From Desulfovibrio oxyclinae DSM 11498 (lineage in GTDB: Bacteria > Desulfobacterota > Desulfovibrionia > Desulfovibrionales > Desulfovibrionaceae): a DNA stretch of 64,000 nt. A program made the position numbers and the translations under genes. Position 1 is the stretch's first letter, and each line of letters opens with the position of its first letter. Under the pieces are notes generated by a model. The model searched no databases. It saw only the letters and a list, made by a program, of their open reading frames with translations, and was not told where the DNA came from. This document shows, one piece after another, positions 8,797 to 16,400 of the stretch. The stretch is from positions 155,119 through 219,118 of the forward strand of contig NZ_AQXE01000006.1 of NCBI RefSeq assembly GCF_000375485.1, read 5' to 3'.

Positions 8797-9809
8797 GGTA
8801 GGTCCACGCCCGCTATTCGCTCGCCGCAGGCGCTGCAATGACCGTCGCTCACTGCGCTGAAGGAGAGCGAGAACCCAGCACGGTTCAGCACCACTTCGCC
8901 GCAGCCCGGACAACGGGTCTTGGCATAGTCGTGCCCCGGAACATTGCCGATGTAGATGTACTTCAACCCGGCGTCGCGCCCGAAACTCCACGCCTTTTCC
9001 AGACTCGGCACCGAAGTGGGAGCCACGTCGCGCATATGATAATCCGGATGGAACCGCGACAGGTGCCACGGCGTATCCGTGCCAAGGTCGTTGGCAATGT
9101 AGCGGGCAAGTCCCTTGAGCTCTTCTTCGTCGTCGTTCTTGCCCGGAATGAGCAACGTGGTTACTTCGAGCCACCAGCCCATCTCCTTGATGCGCTTGGC
9201 GTTCTTGAGCACCGGCTTCAGCTTTGCGCCCACGATGTCCCGGTAGAACGATTCCGAAAACGCCTTGAGGTCGATATTGGCAGCATCAATAAGGCCGTCG
9301 AGCTCATCGAGACATTCCGGACTCTGGAACCCGTTGGAGACCATGATGTTCCCGAGCCCCTTTTCATGTGCCAGCCGCGCGGTGTCCTGCATGAGTTCAA
9401 AAAAGATCGTCGGCTCGGAGTACGTGTAGGAAATGCTCTCGCAGCCGTTGTCCAACGCGGCCTGGACCAGCTGCTCCGGTGTGGCTCGCTCGCCACGCGG
9501 CTCGGCTCCGGACTTGGGAGCCTGCGACAGCGTGGCGTTCTGGCAGAAAGTGCAGGCGAAGTTGCATCCCTGCGTGGCAAAAGACAGCGTGGTGGTGCCG
9601 GGTTTGTAGTGATACAGGGGCTTTTTCTCCACCGGATCCACACCAAGCGCGGCCACATGGTCATAGACAAGGGTTTCGAGCCGTCCTCCCATATTGGCGC
9701 GCACCCCGCAGAGGCCGCGGCTGCCGTCTTCAATGAGACAGAAATGCGAACACAGTCGGCACTGCACCCGCCCGTCGTCCAATGCTTTCCACAATCTGGC
9801 TTCCGTCAT
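8793..9809 (-). CDS. amrS: AmmeMemoRadiSam-type radical SAM protein (AmrS/PflA-related)
   Basis: 338 aa. The radical SAM motif is CNFACTFC (CxxxCxxC), preceded by a Cys-rich N-terminal segment (CRLCSHFC and GLCGVRAN). Two more CxxC pairs near the C-terminus (RCPGCG and HCSACG) may bind zinc. The layout matches the PflA-like enzyme of the AmmeMemoRadiSam set, whose reaction is unsettled. The AMMECR1 and Memo partners are not nearby. An upstream in-frame ATG at 9869 falls inside the preceding gene, so I chose the ATG at 9809, which has AGG six bases before it and lies seven bases after the stop of the exported protein gene. Confidence 0.82.
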   Translation of the reverse strand: MTEARLWKALDDGRVQCRLCSHFCLIEDGSRGLCGVRANMGGRLETLVYDHVAALGVDPVEKKPLYHYKPGTTTLSFATQGCNFACTFCQNATLSQAPKSGAEPRGERATPEQLVQAALDNGCESISYTYSEPTIFFELMQDTARLAHEKGLGNIMVSNGFQSPECLDELDGLIDAANIDLKAFSESFYRDIVGAKLKPVLKNAKRIKEMGWWLEVTTLLIPGKNDDEEELKGLARYIANDLGTDTPWHLSRFHPDYHMRDVAPTSVPSLEKAWSFGRDAGLKYIYIGNVPGHDYAKTRCPGCGEVVLNRAGFSLSFSAVSDGHCSACGERIAGVDLP

Positions 9810-9816
9810 CTGGCAC

Positions 9817-10170
9817 CTACCAGCTTTTTGTCGTGGTTGTGGTGGTTTCGGTGTCCGTGGAGTTGTCATAGGTGGTGGTCGTGGAGCTTTCCGTACCGTT
9901 CTGCGGCCACTTGGTATCGGGATTCACCGTGATGATGATCTTGTCATACCAGTCCACTGGCTCCTTTTTCGGGCCGGAGTCGAGCACGGTGGTGTCGTCA
10001 CCCTGATCATCCTTGCCGAAGCCGATGGTGGAACCCGTATGGCTCTTGCTCGTTCCCCACGTGTGATCCCGGCGGTCCTTCGCCGTATCCTTATTGGGGA
10101 ACTTGCCCTGCGCAAACGCGGTGGCCGCGACACTCAGGATAACGATACACGCCAAAATGAACCTGTGCAT
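9817..10170 (-). CDS. Small exported Thr-rich hypothetical protein
   Basis: 117 aa. A clear signal peptide ends in ATAFA near residue 20. The mature part of about 97 aa is hydrophilic, rich in Asp, Lys and Thr, and ends in runs of threonine (SSTTTTYDNS and TETTTTTTKSW). It has no cysteine and no domain I recognise. GGAGG precedes the ATG closely. It is the first gene of a two-gene unit with the radical SAM enzyme; whether it is a substrate or an accidental neighbour cannot be told. Confidence 0.7.
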   Translation of the reverse strand: MHRFILACIVILSVAATAFAQGKFPNKDTAKDRRDHTWGTSKSHTGSTIGFGKDDQGDDTTVLDSGPKKEPVDWYDKIIITVNPDTKWPQNGTESSTTTTYDNSTDTETTTTTTKSW

Positions 10171-10209
10171 GATTCCTCCCGGACAGCATGCCTTGCCTTG
10201 GTTTGCTCC

Positions 10210-10237
10210 ATGATACGCCTTTTGCGGCGCGAGACAA
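10210..10237 (-). promoter_or_regulatory. Likely sigma-70 promoter of the exported protein/radical SAM unit
   Basis: TTGTCT, 16-bp spacer, TATCAT on the minus strand. The start would be near 10203, about 33 nt before the ATG at 10170. Confidence 0.55.
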
Positions 10238-10291
10238 CCCGGACGGATTTCCGACGCCCGGGAAAATCATTGCACGATCCGTTCCCGACCC

Positions 10292-10320
10292 TTGCGAAGC
10301 GGGCCGCAAATCCCTATAAC
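10292..10320 (+). promoter_or_regulatory. Likely sigma-70 promoter of purM
   Basis: TTGCGA (10292-10297), 17-bp spacer, TATAAC (10315-10320). The start would be near 10327, about 35 nt before the purM ATG. Confidence 0.6.
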
Positions 10321-10361
10321 CCTCGGCAACGCCAACAATCAGCAACCGGAGAGCACAAGCA

Positions 10362-11423
10362 ATGAGCGACAGCGCCAAACGCAGCGAAGCCTATACCGCA
10401 GCAGGGGTGGACATCGAAGAGGGAAACCGATTCGTCAAACGCATCAAGGACCTTGTCGCCGCGACGCACACTCCCGGCGTGCTGACGGGTATCGGCGGCT
10501 TCGGCGGCCTGTTCCGTCCGGACATCGCCGGCATGGAAGCCCCCATCCTCGTCTCCGGCGCGGACGGCGTGGGCACCAAGCTCAAGCTGGCCTTCGACTT
10601 TGACAAGCACGACACCGTGGGCATCGACCTGGTGGCCATGAGCGTCAACGATGTGCTGGTTCAGGGCGCAACCCCGCTGTTCTTCCTCGACTACTTCGCC
10701 ACCGGCAAGCTCGATTCCGGCGTGGCCGAAAAAGTGGTTGAAGGCGTGGCCGAGGGCTGCAAGCAGTCCAGCTGCGCCCTGCTCGGTGGCGAAACCGCCG
10801 AGATGCCCGGTTTCTACCCCGACGGCGAATATGACCTCTCCGGCTTTGCCGTGGGCATGGTGGACCAGCCCAAGCTGGTCACCGGCGAACGCATCGAATC
10901 GGGCGACGTGCTTATCGGCCTCGCCTCCAGCGGCGTGCATTCCAACGGCTTCTCCCTCGTGCGCAAGCTCTTCGAGGCATCCGACCTCAACCCCGAAGAC
11001 ACCTTCCCCGGCAGCGAACGGACCGTAGCCGAGGTGCTTCTGGAGCCCACCCGCATCTACACCTCCGCAGTGCTCGAAGTACTCGGCATGGCCGACGTCA
11101 AGGGCATGGTACACGTCACCGGCGGCGGATTTTACGACAACGTTCCCCGCGTCCTGCCGGAAAAGACCCGCGCGGTCATCGAGTTCGGCTCCTGGCCCAT
11201 GCTCCCGGTCTTCGACTGGCTCCGCAAGGAAGGCGGCCTCTCGTGGCCCGAGATGCTGCAGATATTCAACTGCGGCATCGGTTACATCTTCGTGGTGCCC
11301 GAAAGCCAGGCCGACGCGGTTCTGGACCGCCTTGGCGAGACCGGCGCGGACGCATGGCAGATAGGCGAAGTCCGCGAGCTCGGGGAGCACATCGAACAGG
11401 TGGATATTAGCGGCCTTGAGTAG
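10362..11423 (+). CDS. purM: Phosphoribosylformylglycinamidine cyclo-ligase (AIR synthase)
   Basis: Closes FGAM to aminoimidazole ribotide with ATP, the fifth step of purine synthesis, in the cytosol. 353 aa, normal length. Family marks are YTAAGVDIEEGN near the start, SGADGVGTKLK, the ATP-site LLGGETAEMPGFY and the C-terminal HVTGGGFYDNVPR. GGAG lies upstream of the ATG. It is followed after 12 nt by an MscS-like gene, probably cotranscribed. No other pur genes are nearby. Confidence 0.97.
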   Translation: MSDSAKRSEAYTAAGVDIEEGNRFVKRIKDLVAATHTPGVLTGIGGFGGLFRPDIAGMEAPILVSGADGVGTKLKLAFDFDKHDTVGIDLVAMSVNDVLVQGATPLFFLDYFATGKLDSGVAEKVVEGVAEGCKQSSCALLGGETAEMPGFYPDGEYDLSGFAVGMVDQPKLVTGERIESGDVLIGLASSGVHSNGFSLVRKLFEASDLNPEDTFPGSERTVAEVLLEPTRIYTSAVLEVLGMADVKGMVHVTGGGFYDNVPRVLPEKTRAVIEFGSWPMLPVFDWLRKEGGLSWPEMLQIFNCGIGYIFVVPESQADAVLDRLGETGADAWQIGEVRELGEHIEQVDISGLE

Positions 11424-11435
11424 TATGGTCCCTGC

Positions 11436-12308
11436 ATGGACCTGAACCAGTTCTTCCATCAGCTGCAGCTGAACCTCGGCGTACACGGCAGCACCCTCCC
11501 GGGCTCCATGGCCAAACTCGCGGCCACGGCGCTGGCGGTGGTCGTGGTCATCGGCCTCAAGCGCATCATGCTGGCCGTGGCGGCGCGCCTGCTGAAAAAC
11601 CACCAAAGGCTCACGGTGCTGGCGGGATGGATGGGCCTTTTCGCCTATCTCATCATCGGCATCGCCGTCATCCGCATCTGGTTCGAGGGGCTGCACAACT
11701 TCCTGACCTTCCTCGGCATCATCGCCGTTGGCCTGACCATCGTCAGCAAGGAACTCATCCTCAACTTCGTGGCCTTCTGGGTCATCATCTGGCGCGAGCT
11801 TTTCAGCATCGGCGACAGGGTGCAGGTTGGCGATGTGGTGGGCGACGTCACCAGAAAGGGCATCCTGTATTTTTCCGTGGTGGAAGTGGGCAACTGGGTC
11901 AAGGCGGACCAGAGCACCGGCCGCATGGCGAGGATCCCCAACGCGCTGGTGCTGACCACGCCGGTACTCAACTACTCCAAGGGCTTTCGCTTCATCTGGA
12001 ACGAGCTGACGCTCACCGTGGCGCCGGGGGGTGACTGGAAGCGTGCCCGCGACGTGATGACCCGCACGGCCGAGAACTACGCATCGAACTTCGAACAGCC
12101 CGAGCCGCCCGATCCGGTGGGTGATGACGAATTCGTGATCTTCCGGCGGCTCACCCCCAAGGTCTACCTGAAGCTCACCGACGCGGGCTACGAGCTGACC
12201 CTGCGGTACCTCTGCAAGCCGCGCTCGCGGCGCGACAGCGAAAACGAACTGTTGGAGCGCATTCTCGACGCCTTAGAGGGCGCCTCCATCCCACTGGCCT
12301 TCAAGTAG
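11436..12308 (+). CDS. MscS-family mechanosensitive ion channel
   Basis: 290 aa. Three predicted membrane helices in the first 130 residues include the Ala/Gly-rich pore-type helix (FLGIIAVGLTIVSKELILNF). The cytosolic beta domain follows (GDRVQVGDVVGDVTRKGIL and MARIPNALVLTTPVLNYS), then an alpha-beta tail. It would open under membrane tension to release solutes on osmotic downshift. It follows purM by 12 nt with only a weak ribosome site. Its stop TAG abuts the stop of the convergent gene, forming the palindrome TAGCTA with no terminator between. Confidence 0.88.
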   Translation: MDLNQFFHQLQLNLGVHGSTLPGSMAKLAATALAVVVVIGLKRIMLAVAARLLKNHQRLTVLAGWMGLFAYLIIGIAVIRIWFEGLHNFLTFLGIIAVGLTIVSKELILNFVAFWVIIWRELFSIGDRVQVGDVVGDVTRKGILYFSVVEVGNWVKADQSTGRMARIPNALVLTTPVLNYSKGFRFIWNELTLTVAPGGDWKRARDVMTRTAENYASNFEQPEPPDPVGDDEFVIFRRLTPKVYLKLTDAGYELTLRYLCKPRSRRDSENELLERILDALEGASIPLAFK

Positions 12309-14330
12309 CTATCCTTTCATGTTCACCAGCCCGTTTCCGAACGGCGAAATGGGCTCGGTGCCAAGGTCATCCAGCGTGTCCACCAGACGGCTCTTGGTCT
12401 CCAGGGCGATCTCCGTCAGCGGTTCCGGCGGCGGATAGAGGTCATCCGTGACCGAGGTCTCGGGCACGAGCCACGAATCCGGATCCTGCAACACCGACTC
12501 CACTTCGGACCGCCACGCGGGCAAGAGTCCGTCCTCGCCAACCAGCGTCTCCCGCATCTGCTGGGGGTCGGCCGTGATGCGGGCGAAGAGATCATCGAAC
12601 GCCACCTGAAGCAATTTACGCTCCCCGAGCTCCGAGAATCCGGCATACTGGAGCACGTCCATGCGGGACTGCAACGGGCCGCGCCACTGTTCAGCCAGCG
12701 TGTCGCGGAATAGATCCTGATTGGAGAGGATGAACGAACGCAGGTTGTTGTACTCCGAGACCGCATCCCCCAGCGTGCGCTCCATGCGTTCCATGGGCTC
12801 CACCACGGAAAACGGCAGGGTGCCGGGGAAGGAATCCGCAACATCCACAGTGACGCGCCCGTTGTCCAACGACAACAGGCCGCCCGCCTCCAGCGTCCGT
12901 TCGGTGCCCTCTGCGCGAATGCGCGTGTCGGTCCCGGGCCACGCCGTGGCAATGTCGAAGATATCGGTGCCCGTTCCCTGCGTTTCGATGCTCAGGTCAC
13001 CCGCTCCTTCCGAAGTCAGGCTGATGGTATTCCCGGCCTCGGCGTCGGCAAGGCTGGCGGCAAAGCCGATGCGAAATCCGTACTGGTCCGGGTCCAGCCT
13101 CACTGCGTAATAGTCGGTGCCGGCCGAGAGCCCACCCGGCAGCGTGTCTGAAGAAGAGACCCGAAGACGTGTGCCGGTATTGTATGCATTGTACTGGTCC
13201 TCGCTTACCGTGGCCGCGTACCCGCCCTCGAAGGTTTCAGATACCGAAAATTCGCCGTCGAGAAGATGCCCTCCGCCGCTGATGGAAAGTCGCTCGCCCA
13301 CCTTGGGGTCCAGCGCGGTGAATTGCACGAGTTGCTCTTCACGGCTCAGGGTCCGCCCGTCCTGATACACCGGAGCGTCCACGCTCTTCTTTTCTGCCCT
13401 GAACTGTTCCTGCGAGCCGTTGGCTTCGGACACGAGCCTGTCAAGGACGTCCTGCCACGTATCCCCATCCGAGACTGCCACGGAGAATGTGCCGGACTCT
13501 TCACCCAGCGACCAGTCGAAGGAATATTCGCCCGGATTAATGGTGTTGTCCGCACCGGGGTCGAATACGGCGGTGCGGAAGACCGATTCACGTCCGGGAG
13601 TGGCCTCCGAGAGCTGATACCGTCCCAAATCCGCCGGCCCCACGGGATCATTCACGGCGCGGAAGTCGAACTCCCGCAGCATGAGCCCCTTGACGTTGGC
13701 AAGGGATACGTCCTGATCCTGCCTTGCGGCATTGACCGACAACGCAACGGAAAGCCCGGTGGCGAGTTGTCCCGGCACTTCCTGTCCGGGATAAGACTGA
13801 TCCAGCAAATGCGCGCGGACGCCCAGTGTGGAGCCGTTGACCCCGTCAGCGAAGGCCTGTGCCAGATCCGCGTTGGTCCAGTCCTCGCCCACATTGAAGC
13901 GCAGGCGCTGTTCTTCATCACCGAGCTTCAGGTCCACCTGATATTCGCCCGCAGCGAGATCGGTGGCGGCGTTCTTGTCCAGTCCCCACGAAAGATATTT
14001 GTAATAGGAGAGCGCTTCGCCGTCCTTGGGCAGGTCCACCGAATATTTGTCCTGAACGTCATCGCCACGCACGGCGAGGCGTCCTTTGAACAGGGGCATG
14101 TCATCCTTGGGGTAGGCAAAGGCGTCGATGGCGTCGCGGAAGGCGAGCAGCCGGTTGGTCAGGCTTTTGCCAAGCACCGGGGAAAGGCGCTCGTAGCGGG
14201 AGGCGAACTCCGCCTGCTGGTAGGTGTCGAAGGCTTCGGACGAGGGCGTGGTCGGACGCAGCCGGTTAGTGCCGAACCGGTCCTGATCGATGGGCTTCGC
14301 CGGGCCCCATATGATGGTCGTCTCCGACAC
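12309..14330 (-). CDS. Modular FliD/flagellin-IN-like hypothetical protein
   Basis: 673 aa from a GTG at 14330 that has GGGAGG six bases upstream; the longer open frame runs into truA. Two related segments (about 128-167 and 267-306) share GEY, LG[DE]E, F-x-V, W and NGS and resemble the flagellin/hook IN motif. Residues near 385-450 match a beta module common in phage-tail and surface proteins (TLPGGLSAGTDYYAV ... AGNTISLTSEGAG). The C-terminal 190 residues resemble the coiled end of FliD caps (AVSEYNNLRSFI). There is no signal peptide, as in flagellar axial proteins. It lies behind fliJ-motE-truA. A filament-cap or hook-associated role is an inference. Confidence 0.6.
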   Translation of the reverse strand: MSETTIIWGPAKPIDQDRFGTNRLRPTTPSSEAFDTYQQAEFASRYERLSPVLGKSLTNRLLAFRDAIDAFAYPKDDMPLFKGRLAVRGDDVQDKYSVDLPKDGEALSYYKYLSWGLDKNAATDLAAGEYQVDLKLGDEEQRLRFNVGEDWTNADLAQAFADGVNGSTLGVRAHLLDQSYPGQEVPGQLATGLSVALSVNAARQDQDVSLANVKGLMLREFDFRAVNDPVGPADLGRYQLSEATPGRESVFRTAVFDPGADNTINPGEYSFDWSLGEESGTFSVAVSDGDTWQDVLDRLVSEANGSQEQFRAEKKSVDAPVYQDGRTLSREEQLVQFTALDPKVGERLSISGGGHLLDGEFSVSETFEGGYAATVSEDQYNAYNTGTRLRVSSSDTLPGGLSAGTDYYAVRLDPDQYGFRIGFAASLADAEAGNTISLTSEGAGDLSIETQGTGTDIFDIATAWPGTDTRIRAEGTERTLEAGGLLSLDNGRVTVDVADSFPGTLPFSVVEPMERMERTLGDAVSEYNNLRSFILSNQDLFRDTLAEQWRGPLQSRMDVLQYAGFSELGERKLLQVAFDDLFARITADPQQMRETLVGEDGLLPAWRSEVESVLQDPDSWLVPETSVTDDLYPPPEPLTEIALETKSRLVDTLDDLGTEPISPFGNGLVNMKG

Positions 14331-15096
14331 CTGCCGCCTCCCCGCTGTCGAATCCGGGATAGAGAACGCGCACCAGCGACAACCCCTGCGCCGGGGCCGT
14401 TGCCGGGGCCGTCTTTCTGTCCCTTTCGTACAGGACTGATCGGACATTCTGCGGGGAAAGTTTACCCCTGCCCGCCTCCACCAGACAGCCCACGAGGTTG
14501 CGGACCATCTGCTTCAGGAAGCCGTCGGCGGTAAACCGGAGCACGGTTTCGTGCGGGGTGATGCCGGGAAGCATCTCCAGCGGTTCAAGGGTGCGCACCG
14601 TGTCTTTGACCGGCGTGCCCACGTTCTGGAAGGCGCTGAAGTCGTGCCGGCCCTGAAGGACCTCGGCGGCCATGCCGAGGGCGTTGAAATCCAGTGGGCC
14701 GCAGTCCCAGACAAAGCGGCGGCGCTGGGGCAGCAGAAAACGCCGCTCGTGCCACAGGATATATTCATACGTCTTGGAGATCGCGCCGAAACGCGCATGA
14801 AAATCCGCGGAGACCATATCGTGACGCAGCACGGCCACGTCATCGGCGGTGAGGCTGTTGAGGGCGCGGGTCCACGGCAGATCCGCCCGTTCATCCGGGA
14901 CGTCGAAGTGCACCACCTGCGCCGTGGCGTGCACGCCGCTGTCGGTGCGGCCGGAAGCGTGCAGACGCACCGGCTCGCCAACCATGCGGGCCACGGCTTC
15001 CTCCAGCTCGCCCTGAACGGTGCGGTCCTCGGGCTGAAGCTGCCAGCCGCAGAAGCCGCCGCCGTCGTAGGCCACGACCAGACGAATCCTCGTCAC
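14266..15096 (-). CDS. truA: tRNA pseudouridine(38-40) synthase TruA
   Basis: Makes pseudouridine in the anticodon stem of many tRNAs. 276 aa. The catalytic Asp lies in ASGRTDSGVHA, and QMVRNLVGCLVEAGRG is the C-terminal signature. The conserved fold ends near RVLYPG. About 25 extra residues, rich in Gly and His, come only from the 65-nt overlap with the next gene and are probably not functional. Two nucleotides separate its start from the motE stop. Confidence 0.95.
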   Translation of the reverse strand: MTRIRLVVAYDGGGFCGWQLQPEDRTVQGELEEAVARMVGEPVRLHASGRTDSGVHATAQVVHFDVPDERADLPWTRALNSLTADDVAVLRHDMVSADFHARFGAISKTYEYILWHERRFLLPQRRRFVWDCGPLDFNALGMAAEVLQGRHDFSAFQNVGTPVKDTVRTLEPLEMLPGITPHETVLRFTADGFLKQMVRNLVGCLVEAGRGKLSPQNVRSVLYERDRKTAPATAPAQGLSLVRVLYPGFDSGEAAGVGDDHHMGPGEAHRSGPVRH

Positions 15097-15098
15097 CG

Positions 15099-15776
15099 CT
15101 AGTTGTCCTCGAACGGAATCTGGAGATTGGTCAGCCGCTCCGAGAGCGTGGCGGCCTTCTCGGTCTCCACATAGGACAGGATTTCACCCGCCTGCCGCCC
15201 GCGCATGCCGGAGAGCACCTTGACCGCGAGGTCTTCTTCCATGTTCTCAAGAATCTTGGCGGCCTTCTTGGCCTTGGTGTTTGAGATCATGTCCACGAGC
15301 TGGCGGACCTTCTTGTTCTTGAGATTCTTGGCCTCGTCGAGCATGTCGCCAATCTGCTGTCGCAGTTCCTTGAGTTCGGCCATCTGGGCCTTGATTCCGG
15401 CTTCCAGCTCGCGCAGTTCGCGCTCGCGGTTGGCAAGCTCCTCTTCCTTGCGCTTCAGGGTCTTCCAGTCGGTGACGCTCATGTCGGCGGGCTTTTCCGA
15501 AGATGCTTCGGACTGGCCGTCCTCAGCGGCGGGCTGCTCCTGATCGCCATTGCCTTCATCTTCGGCGGCCATGGCCTCGGTAGGTGCCGGCGAAGGAATG
15601 ACGGCCTCGGTGACGCGGGCCGTCAGAGAATCGACGCCCATCACCCCAAACACGGCCAGCTTGATGAGTGCCAGAAAGATCAGGCTAAGAAGAATTTTCG
15701 AGATCCGAAGGTTGGAACCGAAGCGTTGACATTTCTTCGTTTTCTTTTTGTTCTCGGCTACTTTCTTCTTCATCAT
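15099..15776 (-). CDS. motE: MotE-like flagellar protein (MgtE-N/coiled-coil family)
   Basis: 225 aa. A Lys-rich N-terminus is followed by one membrane helix (about 25-45), an Ala/Glu-rich linker, a coiled coil (about 105-160) and a C-terminal MgtE_N-like helical domain (AAKILENMEEDLAVKVLSGM). MotE is known as a periplasmic chaperone for MotC-type flagellar stator parts in some bacteria; the order here fits. The start is ATGATG at 15776/15773 with AGGA upstream. The first 92 nt lie inside fliJ in another frame. Confidence 0.75.
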   Translation of the reverse strand: MMKKKVAENKKKTKKCQRFGSNLRISKILLSLIFLALIKLAVFGVMGVDSLTARVTEAVIPSPAPTEAMAAEDEGNGDQEQPAAEDGQSEASSEKPADMSVTDWKTLKRKEEELANRERELRELEAGIKAQMAELKELRQQIGDMLDEAKNLKNKKVRQLVDMISNTKAKKAAKILENMEEDLAVKVLSGMRGRQAGEILSYVETEKAATLSERLTNLQIPFEDN

Positions 15777-16137
15777 GTTTCCTGGCCTGTGTTTCCTTGA
15801 GTTTTTCGAGCAGCTTCTTGTCGCGGGAGCGATCCACCACATCCTGCCGGGCCTTTTGCAAGGCGCGGGCCAAGCTTTTCATCCTCACGCGGGCCTCGGC
15901 CACATCGTTCTCAAGCGCGCGGCGGTAGTTCTCCCACAGCCACATGTCGCCGCTGGATTTGCGTGATTCCGCCTGCTTGGCCATGTGCTCCGAAAGGCGC
16001 TCCTGCAACGTTTCCAGATTGCGCTGCCCTTCGTCGTAGTCGGCCTGCGCGTTGGCAAGGGCCATGCGGGCCTGATCTTCAAGCTGCGCCCGCAGGTCAA
16101 GCACCCGCTCCAGCCTGAAGGAAAACTTCTTTGCCAT
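15685..16137 (-). CDS. fliJ: Flagellar export protein FliJ
   Basis: 150 aa, almost wholly coiled coil. MAKKFSFRLERVLDLR is the classical FliJ N-terminus, and the length is standard. FliJ works in the flagellar type III export gate beside the FliI ATPase, but fliI and fliH are not in this window. It ends 92 nt inside motE, so the C-terminal Glu/Ser-rich 30 residues share DNA with the MotE N-terminus. Confidence 0.85.
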   Translation of the reverse strand: MAKKFSFRLERVLDLRAQLEDQARMALANAQADYDEGQRNLETLQERLSEHMAKQAESRKSSGDMWLWENYRRALENDVAEARVRMKSLARALQKARQDVVDRSRDKKLLEKLKETQARKHDEEESSREQKENEEMSTLRFQPSDLENSS

Positions 16138-16143
16138 GGGGCG

Positions 16144-16320
16144 CTAGCTCCCGGCCACGGCCACGGGCTTTCCCGACACACCACAGTATCCGCTCTGCCT
16201 GTCGTTATCGCCCCAGCGCCACATCATGCACTGGGAGCCCATGCACATCTTGAGTTTGTCGTCGCTGGTCTTCAGCAGCGGACAGAACTTGAATTTGGCT
16301 TCGCTTTCCGGCAACAGCAT
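16144..16320 (-). CDS. 58-aa four-cysteine small protein
   Basis: ATG at 16320 with AGGGGGAA upstream; stop at 16144, six bases before fliJ. Cysteines at 13, 26, 31 and 46 lie in KFCPLL, MCMGSQCMMWRW and YCGV, which suggests one bound zinc or Fe-S cluster. Similar short proteins with a C-x-G-S-x-C-M-x-W-R-W core are, from memory, common as unnamed genes in Desulfovibrio and phages. The function is unknown. Position and spacing place it first in the fliJ-motE-truA run. Confidence 0.7.
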   Translation of the reverse strand: MLLPESEAKFKFCPLLKTSDDKLKMCMGSQCMMWRWGDNDRQSGYCGVSGKPVAVAGS

Positions 16321-16337
16321 GGATTCCCCCTTTCTTG

Positions 16338-16375
16338 AAAAAAGCGGCGCGTTCCCCGCATGGAGTCCGCGCCGC
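16338..16375 (-). terminator. Rho-independent terminator after the exported protein gene
   Basis: An 8-bp GC stem (GCGGCGCG/CGCGCCGC) with a 16-base loop and six T on the minus strand. It lies just before the ribosome site of the 58-aa gene, so the fliJ group is probably separately promoted or fed by read-through. Confidence 0.75.
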
Positions 16376-16400
16376 CGTCAAAATTCGTCCGACAGGGACG

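Noticed and set aside
14330..14447. N-terminal extension of the FliD-like protein into truA
   Set aside because: Arg-rich translation with no ribosome site; the GTG at 14330 has a strong one.
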